This document shows positions 32,679 to 43,684 of a stretch of 64,000 nt of DNA, piece by piece (within the stretch, counting starts at the first letter, position 1; every line of letters begins with the position of its first letter). Made by a program: the position numbers and the translations under genes. This DNA is from Plasmodium malariae (Eukaryota; Apicomplexa; Aconoidasida; Haemosporida; Plasmodiidae). Under the pieces are notes generated by a model that did no database searches, had not been told where the DNA came from, and was given only the letters and a program-made list of their open reading frames with translations. The stretch lies in contig NC_041786.1 in NCBI RefSeq assembly GCF_900090045.1, forward strand, positions 2,722,501 through 2,786,500, written 5' to 3'.

Positions 32679-34441
32679 AATATATATATATATATATATG
32701 TAACATATACAAGGTAGTCAATGCTAAGACGCACTATTTGTTAATAGTTTTAAGCAAAGAGGATCAAGAAATTTTTTTTCTCTTTTTTTATGAAGTTTCA
32801 AAGGCTAGATATAGCTCACGCAGCTAACTCAGTGTTTCCAGGAACAAATAAGGAAGAAAGTGTACTAAGGAGTAGAAGTAGATTAAAAAGATGAAATACA
32901 GTGCTACATGATATATAGTACGAATTTATAAGGTGAAGCATTTGCAAAGAGTGAAAATGAAGAATTTGTAAAAAAAAAAAAAAAAAAAATATAGAAAAAT
33001 GTAGCATAACAAAACAAATATACCGTTTTATTGATATAAAAGTTTTTCCATCTTGAATGAATACAATATTTGTGAAAGTATGTAAAGGAAAAATTTTAAT
33101 CCAAAGAATGCTTTTATAATTTTTCCCCATTGATCTTTTTTTTTTTTTTTTTTTCTCTTAAAAATACAACACCTAATAGGAAAAATATGTTTGGCTTCAT
33201 ATAAAAATACATTATATATAGGAGTATGCATTTTACTACATAAAAGTATGTGCTTGTTTGTACATATAGATAAGTTCATGTACATCTATATACGTATATA
33301 TGTACAAATAGAGTAATTTGTGCCACCACGCTCAACCGATAATTAAGGAAAGAATTAACATATTCTTATTTTGTATTGTGCACACATTTAGTATTTTTCT
33401 TTAAATATCACTAAAGGAAAAATAAATTTTTATAGCTTCTATACACAGAACATCTCATTAATTGGGTATATATACATATATTTATATATATATATATACA
33501 TACATATGTGTGAACGTATTTATACGTAGATATGCGTGTATTTACGCACGTATTCATTTATTTCCTTTTTGTTCGTTTGTGATATCAAGAGCAAAAAACA
33601 TTAACTATAAATGTTTACACCTTTCAAATTATCTTCTTGAATCTATTTATTTATAGCTGCAAAAATATATTTTTTTTTTTTTTTAATTATGCTCCTTTTT
33701 GAATTTGTTGATTTTGTTCGAACAAAAATAACATTATTTTAATTCTACATATAATTATTTTACAAAAGCAAGGAATATATATATTTAATATTTCTTAATA
33801 AACTTATAAACAAAAAACAGGTATAAAGGCGCTGGTGATACATTAACAAAGTGGCATTTATAATTGAGCATATATATGTGAAGTAACTACAGTTATTAAA
33901 ATGAGGACTATTGTTTTTATGGATGTTTATTTTGTTTTATGGTATAGAGCAAATACAAATGTAACAAGATAACTACTGAAATGTGCTTAAATTGCGTAAA
34001 AGAAAAATTGCTGATGATGACAGCATGCATGTATGCGTGTGTGTATATATGTATGTGCGAATGTAGACATAAGTACATTTATGGTGTAGTAAGCTTATGT
34101 GAGAATTAGTTCAATCTAGGTTAATAATATTTTTGAAGAGTACAATTTTTATTTCTTTAAAAAAATTATAAATTTTTGCAATGAAGATTCAGTTGAATTA
34201 AAAAATACGTGCGCACACTTTTTTGTTTTTTCTTTTTTTATTTTCCATGAATATAAGACATAATGTTAACTGTATATAATTTTCATTTAATTATAACAAC
34301 ATAAATTGCCTGTCATAAGAATATAGTACAATAATTTTTTTTTTTTTTTTTTTGTATTTCTTTTACTTTTTCTTTTTTCCCCCTATTTCTGGAAAAATAT
34401 TTTATAGAATAAAATTTCACATAATATAATTAAAAGGGATA
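32679..34441. other. intergenic region LOA1-like gene to Cys-rich gene
   Basis: This 1.8-kb AT-rich spacer has poly(A) at about 32970, poly(T) at 33136-33154 and 34338-34353, and short TATACA tracts. Two overlapping open frames on the minus strand (32816-33285) are rejected below. It probably contains a 3' UTR and the promoter of the next gene. Confidence 0.5.
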
Positions 34442-34666
34442 ATGAAGAGAGTTATTATTTTTGTATTAGCTACAATATTTTGCGTCATTCGTCATCATGT
34501 AGGACACTGTCAAATGTGCACAACTGATATATGCGAAAAATGCTGCCACCCAACACAAAATGGTTAAGAAATATATAATGCTGTTTGCTATAATTAATAC
34601 TACTATGATTACAATCACAATCACTATCACTATCACAATCACTATCACTATCACTATCACTGTCAA

Positions 34667-34703
<37 letters not shown>

Positions 34704-35434
34704 TTTATTTTAATTTTTATTTTTTTAATTTTATTTTATTTATTTTTTTTTTTTTTTCTCCTTTTTGGAACAATTTTACACTTCAATTATGGTCCTCTAT
34801 TTTAACGTAGGTTGTGAAAATAACTTTTATAAAACAATGAGAGGCAATCATTACAGCGATAGAACATATTGCAAACTGTGTGAATGTAAAAACCCCATTA
34901 CAGGTACTTTTGAAACCTTCTCATGTGTTTAACTCGATTCATGAGATTTTTATACATATATGCGTAAATATATCATATATATGATATGTATTACACATAA
35001 GTGTATGTAAAAATGCACTAAAATTTTTTTACCAAATATAGCAAAATAAAAAATATAGCTAAAAGATACTTGTAGTGCTTTTCGCCATTAATTCACAGCA
35101 ATAATTTATTGTACATAATAATTTTTTTAAACATTTCATATTTTATGATAGGATGTGGATGGGTAGCTGAAAAGTATGAAAAAGTAAAATGTACAAGTTG
35201 TACCTTTATAAAACACGCTTCCGCCAGGTATTCCTTAAATACATACATACATACATAAATAAATAAACATATATACATATATATATATTCCCAATAGTAT
35301 AGTACATATGCCCATTTAATCCTTTTGTAATCACGCATATTCTTTATATATATCCTCTACGTAGAATAAAATATTTTGATATATGTGGTTGTGGGTATGA
35401 ACTAAAAAAGGGACTTCTACTAACTAGTAGTTAA
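34442..35434 (+). CDS. small secreted cysteine-rich protein, four exons
   Basis: Unrecognised protein of 119 aa from exons 34442-34562, 34811-34903, 35152-35227 and 35365-35434. The three introns have clean GT-AG ends and consistent phases (1, 1, 2). Residues 1-22 form a typical signal peptide (basic MKR, then VIIFVLATIFCVI). After it come 14 cysteines in about 97 residues, an even number, in the pattern CxxC-x4-CxxCC-x6-C then CxxCxC, C, CxxC, CGC. Seven disulfides are possible if it is exported through the ER; the CxxC pairs could instead bind metal if it is not. The tail is basic and ends LLLTSS. No GPI-type hydrophobic C-terminus is seen. A secreted, invasion or vacuolar role is speculative. 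Exon 1's start is supported by the signal peptide. Confidence 0.78.
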
Positions 35435-36149
35435 AGCAAATGAAGAAATGAAATATGATATCCTTATGGACAAAGCTTGTGTTTTGTGCCTGTTATTTTG
35501 TATATGCATATGCTAGTTTGTTAAGTTGTTATTTTGTTTAATTGTTTTTTTTAATCTGCTCCGTTTTGCTTTGTTTTGTTTTATTTAATTTTAATTTTTT
35601 CTTTTTTATAATGTTAATGTTTTTATTGTTATTTATTTTGTTATTTATGCAAATGAAGCAAAATGTATTTTAAAAAATTAAAAAAGTAAATGTGGGTATT
35701 GAAGTATATCAAAAAGGATTACTAATTATTTGTTTTTTTCTTTTTTTGTTTGTTTACTTTTTTACTTGTACATTTGTTTACTTTTTTACGTGTACATTTT
35801 ACTTTTTTACTTGTACATTTGTTTACTTTTTTACTTGTACATTTGTTTACATTTTTACTTGTACATTTGTTTACATTTTTACTTGTACATTTGTTTACTT
35901 TTTTACTTGAACATTTGTTTATTTTTTTATTTGTTCATTTATTTATTATTATTCTTTATTCGCATAAAGAAAAAAGGGAAACAGAACTTCACAAAAAAAA
36001 TCGAATAAAAAGTAAAATTTAACAAAATGCAAATGTTTTAAGATTTATTCCTTATAATGAATACATTTTATTAATATAACAAATAAATGAAGCGTTCTTT
36101 TTTTTCTTTTTTTTTTTTTTTCTCTTTTCAAAAAAGGATAAATAAAAAT
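35435..36149. other. convergent intergenic region
   Basis: T-rich spacer between the Cys-rich gene (+) and the following minus-strand gene. Its main content is a 24-bp minisatellite (about 35755-35940). No supported gene. Confidence 0.55.
35752..35940. repeat. 24-bp minisatellite TTTACTTTTTTACTTGTACATTTG
   Basis: About seven and a half copies with small indels and substitutions. All three forward frames are open because the unit is a multiple of 3 and lacks stops, giving Leu/Phe/Tyr/Cys false ORFs. Confidence 0.9.
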
Positions 36150-36845
36150 TCATTTACATTTGCAAGGTTCACAATATGCGGATTTAGACAAGTCAGATAA
36201 GGTACATTTTTGTCTTCTTCTTATATATACTGGATCAGACACATAACTAATAGTTGGTAGTTGATATTTTTTATGTGTTTCCAGATCATTCATTTTTTCG
36301 AAAAATGGTCCTTGCGCATAACTTATTAAAGGGACCTCATATAATATATTCTTGGCGTAAAATTCGCTATCTATTTGATGATAATACAGCTGAGGATGAT
36401 CAAAAGATTCTAACACAATGCGTTCAGTAGGTATACAAGGAAAATCAACGGATTTTTCTCTGCTACAAAGATCATGGAATTCATTGTACGTATAAGTCCT
36501 TTCTGTAACTTTTATTTCTGCTTTTTCTGATATGAAGATGTAGAAGAAAAATATGCACATATGTGTTTGAGTATATATGCATACATACACTTTTATATTA
36601 ATACGTACGTACGTATGTATGTATGTATATATATATGCATATATAGCATAATGCTTTTACCGATAATGCAGCATATAAATATAAAAAAATAGATGTACCA
36701 CATAAAATGAATGTAGGAGAAAAATAAATAAGCATTATACGTAAAACGGAATTTCAATACATTAAGCTATTAATTGTTTATATTTACCACAGCAGCATTT
36801 ACACATATTGCAAGATGAGCATGTAGACTTGCTGAATATATTCAT
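36150..36845 (-). CDS. short Cys-flanked protein, possible pellicle/alveolin-like
   Basis: 144 aa from two minus-strand exons, 36788-36845 and 36150-36526, phase 1 junction. The first 20 residues contain six cysteines (CSSCNMCKCCC) and the last ten contain three (CEPCKCK). The middle holds short Val/Pro/Ile/Tyr segments, YEVPLISYAQ, LPTISYVSD and DPVYIRR, that loosely recall the V-P-x-I/V-x alveolin repeats of inner-membrane-complex proteins; terminal Cys clusters of such proteins are often palmitoylated. There is no signal peptide or membrane helix. The alveolin link is inference from sparse similarity; a metal-binding protein is the main alternative. The gene is tail-to-tail with the secreted Cys-rich gene. 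Confidence 0.72.
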
Positions 36846-38142
36846 TTTAAAAAAAAAAAAAAAATATTAAGTACAAAAAAACTATAAAAATGTAATACGG
36901 GAAAAGAGATTTGCTTTTTGTTCTAAAGTTGGGAAGAAATGTAACAAGTACCTATTCCACAATAGTAATATATGAAATTCAAAAATAAATATCTAAAATG
37001 GGATTAAGAATAACGATTTTATAAAACTTTATGTAAAGATAAGAAAATAATATAGAAAATTAACAAATAATATTTTTTTAAAAAATTAAAAAAATAAAAA
37101 TTATTATATCTGAATTATAAAAAAAGGGCGTTGTACTGTTACCTTGTATTATTTAAGCTTAAAAAAAAAATGTTTAGAATCGTAGTTATAAAGGATATAA
37201 TAAATATACATGTGTATTAACGATTTGGAAAAATTACAATTATAATACGCATTAACTAGCTATTTTGTACATTTATTTGTATATTCATTTGTATATTCAT
37301 TTGTATATCCATTTGTATATTCATTTGTATATCCATTTGTATATTCATTTGTAATATTTACTTTTTTTTTATTTTTTTTTTGGTTGGAAATTGTTTTTTG
37401 TGTCAACAAAAGTTATGACACATGCATAACGTTTACTAGCTAAAACGAATTTGGAAAAGCTACTTTTGTAATTTTTTTACCTTGCCTGTTCATAAATAAA
37501 GCAATAATAGCATTATTTTTTGTTTTCCTGTGTGTGTGTGCAGCAAAAGGGTTGTTTAAATAAAAAAAAAAAAAAATGTATCGTTACTTCTTATTTAAAA
37601 ATATATTCAGTAGGATCATATTATTTGCTTGATATTTTTAATCCTTTAAAAAATTGTTCAAATACATTTTGAATACATACTGATTGTTGTAGTGAATATC
37701 CAACTTCGCCAATTGGTGAATATAATTTTGAAAAAGCAAAAATGTAAATAATACAGATTTGTTATAGTATACAAAATGTGATAACTTTTTATTTTTAATT
37801 AATTGAAATATAAATAAAAAATATAATTCCTAGATAATAATGGCACGTATACCTAGAATAAAAAAAAGAACAGAATATTTTATTTTTTCCTTTTTTTTTT
37901 TTTTTTTTATTTTCCATGTTTGCATTATATCATATCATTTAATTTTGTGGTTAGTATTGTTCTTTGGAATAAAATGAGAAAGTTTCGTAAAAAAACAAAA
38001 ATTGTTAATCTAAATATTAACATAAAACAAAAAGATATTACATAATTCTACCCGTTAATTTAGGTATAAAAAATTATATAGGCCTCTTATATATAGAGAG
38101 ATTAGTACAAAATTAAGCTTTACATGTTTTGTTTTTGTTTAT
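36846..38142. other. intergenic region with 12-bp repeat
   Basis: AT-rich spacer between two minus-strand genes. It contains a TTTGTATATTCA minisatellite (about 37262-37352) and poly(T) at 37890-37908. No supported gene; probably promoter of the 36.8-kb gene plus 3' UTR of the next. Confidence 0.5.
37262..37354. repeat. 12-bp minisatellite TTTGTATATTCA
   Basis: Seven to eight tandem copies with T/C variation (TATATTCA or TATATCCA) upstream of the Cys-flanked gene. Confidence 0.88.
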
Positions 38143-38360
38143 TTAGGCAAATATTACTGTACATTTGTTTTCTCTTGTAATATTTTGAACATACGCGGGT
38201 TGTTTTTTAGCAAAAAAACGTTCATGATTTATGATACGAGAAGAAGAAATGTCATCGTATTTCAATTCGCTTATTTCGGTCAAAATAATTATGCTTCTTT
38301 CTTCTTTTAATGTTCCTTTGAAAAAATATTCCACAGTTAAGGCTTTTTTCTTTTTCCCCT
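38143..38360 (-). CDS. terminal exon of an unrecognised gene (partial model)
   Basis: This minus-strand open segment of about 72 codons has no ATG, so it looks like a last exon. It begins after a TTTTGAG acceptor (38361-38362 or two bases later) with GKKKKALTVEYFFKGTLK and ends at the stop at 38143-38145. The encoded protein is charged, with alternating Lys/Glu/Ile and a TEISELKYDD segment. A 23-nt upstream exon at 38482-38504, bounded by AG and GT, can join it in phase. The first exon was not found; it would have to lie before the divergent metaxin-like start at 38865. I do not recognise the family. Confidence 0.45.
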
Positions 38361-38439
38361 CTCAAAATTAGGGATCTTTTTATAAAAAAAAAGTCAATTT
38401 GCTACGTAAATTTTTTGATTACAATTTAAAAATAAATAA

Positions 38440-38478
<39 letters not shown>

Positions 38479-38864
38479 TACCAAATTCATTAAGGGACGC
38501 AAAACTAGGATGAAAAATATGTTAGTATATATATTAGTAAAAATATAATTTTAAAATAAAATTACTATTGCAATTATTTTTTGCTATCTTGTATTTTTTT
38601 CAATGCAGACCATGTAAAAATTTTAATTTACTAAATTACAAAATTATGGTGTAAAAAAATTGGCAATGATACACAAAATTTTGAATATTTGAGAGCTTAA
38701 TAAAATAAAAATAGAATAAAAATAAAAATAACAAAAACAATAACGAAAAAATAAGCAGTAACGAAAGCAAAAGCAATAACGAAAATAAAAATAAAAATAA
38801 AAAAACGCGCTAAATACAAACAACAAATGAATAATACATATATATAATACCAAAAAAAAGAACT
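38361..38864. promoter_or_regulatory. divergent region upstream of the metaxin-like gene
   Basis: Contains a (TA)n tract at about 38445-38475, a possible small exon of the minus-strand gene (38482-38504) and an A/AATAAA-rich leader just before the metaxin-like ATG. It probably serves as a bidirectional promoter. Confidence 0.4.
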
Positions 38865-40248
38865 ATGTTTCATGTTCCTCAAAATTTAATTGTTCATTAC
38901 CATCATTGTTCTATAAAAGATGTTGGCGATGTTTTTATAGACTGTTTAAATGTTCAATTATTTTTTCTAAAGAACGTTTTAAATTGTCCTTTCTTACATT
39001 TAGTAGAAGAAATACATCCTTTTAGCAATTATGGGTCTTACCCATATGCTTTTAATACCTTAGAGGGGAATATTTTATATGACACGGAAATTATTGACTA
39101 TTTGAAAAATGTTATACGAAAATTATTATATAAAAAAAGTTATTTTAAAAATTAGTAAGAAGTATTTATGTAATCTCCAGATGTTTATATGCTTTTACAT
39201 ATGATGTATTTCCATTTTTCAGATTTATTTATTTGGTTCGATTGAATATGAATTATATTTTGGAATTTTGAATGAACTAAAGACAATATTGGTATCATAT
39301 TTTTAGTTAAAGTTTTGTAAAAATATATAGTAAAAAAAAAAAAAAAGTTTAGATAAGACTGTTCTTATGCACTGGGCGAAATTTCTTTTACTCAGATATA
39401 CTACCTATGGGCAGATGACAAAATTTACAATAATTTTACCAAAAAAATATATAAAGATAGGTTTTTTTATCTATACTACGTTTACCTAATAAGGTACAAT
39501 ATAATATTCCGTTTTTATACATACATATATATATATATATGTATGCGTACTTACATGTATGTGCACTTATATGTATATGCTTAAATAAATGAACTCCTTA
39601 TTTTTTGTTTTTTTTTTCACATAGAAAGCTGAGAGAAGAAAATTTAGAAAAATGCAAAATGAGAGGATTAGACAACCACAGTTTTGTTAGTACTATATAC
39701 ATTATATAGCATTTTTAATTAATATATAAATCCCAATTATAGGCATATATATTTTCCGTTTCTTTTATTTATAGAATATAAAACGGTTGAAAACAATTTT
39801 AAATATATTAGATAATATTTTGTATGATAAGAACAAATCCAGATCAGAAAGTGATGTTTCCTATTTTCATTCAGTGTGCTTTTCTGTTTTATCCATATTT
39901 TACTCAATACCTTTAAAATGTATAAATATACCAATGTTATTAACAGAAAATATTCTACAAACTGCTCTATTATTAAAATATACATATAAGACAAAATAAA
40001 ATTATGCAAGAAAAAAAGATATATGAATTTTAAATTAAAACGTAATTAGGAACTAATTTTTCATATATTTTTTTTTATCTTTTATCTTTTCTTTTTTTTT
40101 TTTTGTTTCTGTTATAGTTAACATGGAGTTACAAAATGTTTTACTATCCAAGCCGACTTTAATAGAATTTGTTAAAAGCCTCAACGATACTCACAAAGTG
40201 TGGAAAAATGAGAAATCGTTTCTTTTAGGTATCTGCAACACATGCTAG
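38865..40248 (+). CDS. metaxin/SAM37-like mitochondrial outer-membrane protein
   Basis: Candidate subunit of the sorting and assembly machinery for beta-barrel proteins. Six exons: 38865-39110, 39223-39291, 39396-39493, 39625-39685, 39775-39919, 40118-40248; 249 aa. It has the GST-like layout of metaxins: an N-terminal thioredoxin-like half beginning at CLNVQLFFLKN, with an LYDTEIIDYLKN helix where metaxins have their SxPxxIxxxLR segment. The helical half follows, with ELKTILIYYLWADDKIY matching the metaxin LxPVLxxxFWxDxKNY motif and a late SYFHSVCFSVLSIFYSIPLK matching SLDAFVFSYLALLL. The exon 1 donor (GTTATA) is weak. Exon 5 can instead read on to a stop at 39997-39999 with a different C-terminus. 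The family assignment comes from remembered motif order. Confidence 0.62.
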
Positions 40249-40680
40249 TGTGATAGCTTTTATATGTACAGCGAAAAAATAAAGACCTTACTATTTTTTA
40301 GAACACTATGGACATTATTCTTTATTTATTATTATATTATTATTATTATTCTTTATTTATTATTATATTATTATTATTATTATTATTATTATTTTTTTTT
40401 TTTTTTTTTATTTGTGAATGTTATTGGAATACATGTTTATAAAACACATTTACTGATAATCAAAGTGGACATAGTTTTTACATAAAAAAAAAAAAAAATG
40501 AAAAAAAAATGAAAAAAAATGAAAATATTAGAAAACCATTTTATATGGTTATATATTACCAATAATTCGATTATATGCATATAACGTATGTATAAAAAAA
40601 ACACTATAAAACAAGTGTAAATGTGTTATTCCTACGAATATATTTTGTGAAAAAATAAAAGAAGTTACTTTTTAACGATT
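40249..40680. other. convergent intergenic region with ATT repeat
   Basis: Spacer between the metaxin-like gene (+) and uS14m (-). It contains TTATTATTA tracts at about 40318-40395 and A-rich GAAAAAAAATG repeats at 40485-40525. No supported gene. Confidence 0.55.
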
Positions 40681-41339
40681 TTACCTGAACAGGTCAGCTC
40701 TATAACCATATTTTTTTAACCAACCTTCTCTAGCTGTTTGAAAAAAGGCCATTTTTGCCATTCGCGTAAATTTATAAATTCCTCTAGAATATCCTCCTTG
40801 TATACACCTCATCCGTATTCTATTAACACCAACCTGAAGGTCAACAAAAAGGGGGGTTATTTATATAACTATGATTAAAAATTAAAAAAAAAAAAAAAAA
40901 TTACATTGAATATATATATGTATTTACGTAGAAAATATTTTGAATGACATCATTCTGGGTATATACTGATTATATTAAATGAATATTTCAATTTTGTCAA
41001 TTAAAAATAGACTATGACCACATCTGTTCAATTAAAAAGATTATTCTTTTTTTTTTTGGGAGTTCTTATAAGTATTATACATACATGTATACATACACTC
41101 ATACACAAATTCCCACATACGTAAATACGTATATGGGCATATATCCCCCTTACTTTATTGTTAATTCTTATTTGTCCTTTAAAACCAAGGTTTTCAAAAA
41201 TATTTTTATAAACCCTTGTGTTTACTTCAGATTCCATAAAAGCCCGCCTTGCTAAAATATCTCTGTACACTCTTCTGTTATAACTAGGAAATCCTAATGG
41301 TACTTGATTCAAATATGGACCTGGGTTTCTTGCTGCCAT
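40681..41339 (-). CDS. mitochondrial ribosomal protein uS14
   Basis: Small-subunit ribosomal protein S14 of the mitochondrial type, 112 aa from exons 41154-41339 and 40681-40833 (phase 0). The second exon carries the S14 signature: NRIRMRCIQGGYSRGIYKF, where bacterial S14 has N-R-C-x-x-T-G-R-P-R-G-x-x-R-K-F, followed by a conserved basic helix and the LKKYGYRADLF end. Only one Cys is present, so it is the zinc-less (C-minus) form. The N-terminus MAARNPGPYLNQVP is not an obvious cleavable presequence and lacks an apicoplast signal peptide, so mitochondrial targeting is inferred. Nearby genes for a metaxin-like protein and possibly bL33 share the organelle theme. Confidence 0.8.
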
Positions 41340-41651
41340 TTAAATGATCGTAAAAAAGTTGAAATAAAATAAAAAGTCAAATGTACATATACGAACAAAG
41401 AAATAGAGAAATTCATAAATAAATTATAAAATAATTGTGTGATATAATAAAATTATTAAAAATATATATATATATATATATATAAAGAATTGTAAAATAA
41501 CGAAAGGACAAAAGAATTTTTAATTTTACGTTTTCACAAGAGTTATTTTTGTATTTTCTTTTAAAAATTTCTGTGCAAAGAATAAATGTGCACGCACATA
41601 TAAGTTAATATAATGAAGAAAATGGGGGTACATAAATGAAATAAGGCTGGG

Positions 41652-41687
<36 letters not shown>

Positions 41688-42570
41688 AAATTATCAAATG
41701 AAATTTATATAAAATAAACACTTATGCTTCTACACACGGAAAAATAGTTTTTATAAAAGATTCATAAATCCTTCTTTTCACCGTTCCACAATTAAATCAT
41801 ATATTTTACTCTCTGAAATTTCATGCATGATTTTTTTTTTATTAGCGAAAAAATATATTATATAATAAAACATCAACTACGAAACTTCACTAAATAAATA
41901 AATGAATACAGAGATATCACAAATGGAAACAAGGTTAAACATTAATAATCGTATATATGCACCATTTGAGCATTCTGAAAATTACGGAAGGATTAATTGA
42001 AATAACAAGTTTACTGTTTACTATTTTAACTTTTACAAATGATCTGTTTGTATAAGCAGATTATTTGATTTGGCTCCCTTTATCAGAGTGCATTGTATTC
42101 ATGCATATACATATGCATGTGTATATGAACATGTATTTGTGTATGTACATATGTGAAGGGCTACATTTACGCCTTAAATTTATATTAAAGTGTTGTAATA
42201 TAAATTTGCGTTATAAATGCTCTGAACCGATATTAACAAAAATACAATTCCCGCAAGTTGTGTAATATGCATTTTTGCTATCTCTCAATGATATAATCTA
42301 TTCAGTATTTAAGGGGCAATGGTTAAAAAAAAAAAAAAAAAAAATTTTTACTATATTTTTGATGAAAAACAATACTTATCAAATAATGAAATGAAGGTTA
42401 AGAAATTACTGTGCTACTATAATGCGACATTGCAATTCCCACGGTGAAGCAAATAATATTGTCTTCATAATTCGTTCATCAAGGGAATATTATTTCTACG
42501 GCTGAAAGTAGTTCGTATAGGTGCACTCCGTGTTCCTTAAATTTTTTTTTTTTTTTTACTAGTATTTCTA
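41340..42570. other. intergenic region uS14m-TFIIF
   Basis: This 1.2-kb spacer between two minus-strand genes has poly(A) at 41658-41685 and 42328-42344 and (TA)n at 41461-41483. I see no supported gene. It should contain the uS14m promoter and the TFIIF 3' UTR. Confidence 0.5.
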
Positions 42571-42928
42571 TCATTTAGGTACATATTTCGGTTTTATATA
42601 AATCATTTTTACTTTTTTGTTGTTTATAGTTTGCGAACTAACATTACACAAGTTTTTTATACATTTTTGTACGATTAGAAAACTTTGATTTTTTTCTTTG
42701 ATGTTTAAAATATCTAATAGAGTTAATATATCCATTTTCCCATTATTTTTTTCTATAATTTTTAATAAAATTTTAGCACAATTATCTTCTTTAATTTGTA
42801 ATTCTTTTTTTCGAATTTTTTCCTTAATAAATTCATTAATATTGTTACTTTTATTACTTGTTGTAGCTTTATTTTTTGCCTCTTCTTCATCTTCTACATC
42901 ATCATCTTCGTCATCCTCGTCATCCTCG

Positions 42929-42966
<38 letters not shown>

Positions 42967-43653
42967 GTCATCATCGTCATCATCGTCTTCGTCTTCTTCA
43001 TCATCCTCGTCTTCATTATCATCATCATTGTCATCCTCCTCCTCCTCCTCCTCATCGTCATCCTCTTCTTCGTCCTCCTCATCGTCTTCTTCAACCACTT
43101 CATTCTTTGTTTGTTTTTTGTTTACATCTCGTTTTTTCTTTTTATCCTTTTTAGTGTTTTCACCTTTTTTTGGTTTATTTTTTAAAATTCTTTTTTTCAC
43201 TGTTCGTTTTTGTTTTTTACTAATTTCTTGTTCTTTACCTTGGTCTATTTCATCATCGTCATCATCCGAATATTGATTTAGTTCATCATCCTCTTCATCA
43301 TTGACTTGCTGTTTTAATAAAGATTTCAGGGTTTGACCATAAGATGTTAATGTAGATTCATCATTATATGAATTGTTATCTGAGTCATCATTTTCATCTT
43401 CATCTTCATCAAATTCTTCTTGACCTGAATCATCGACATTTAAATCTTCATCATCGCTTTTCTTACCATCATTGTTATAGTCCCAATTAACATTACTTTT
43501 TCTAAGCGATGTAATTGCTAAGGCTGAATTTACATATTCAATTTCGTCTTTATTTTCTCTTCTTAATTTATATAAATTTTTAAATCTTTTTTTTTCTTGT
43601 CTTCTTAATCCAAATTCATCATCATCGTCTTCTTCATCTGAAGACGAATTTGT

Positions 43654-43684
<31 letters not shown>

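Noticed and set aside
32816..33285. Two overlapping minus-strand ORFs of 85-104 codons downstream of the LOA1-like gene
   Set aside because: They cross a 17-19 base poly(T/A) run, overlap each other in different frames, and show no family signal; T-rich runs inflate stop-free length.
35692..36022. Leu/Phe/Tyr/Cys ORFs in three frames
   Set aside because: Generated by the stop-free 24-bp minisatellite.
42698..43276. 192-codon poly-Ser ORF on the plus strand
   Set aside because: It is the antisense of the Asp/Glu codon run of the TFIIF-like gene, with no ordered protein features.
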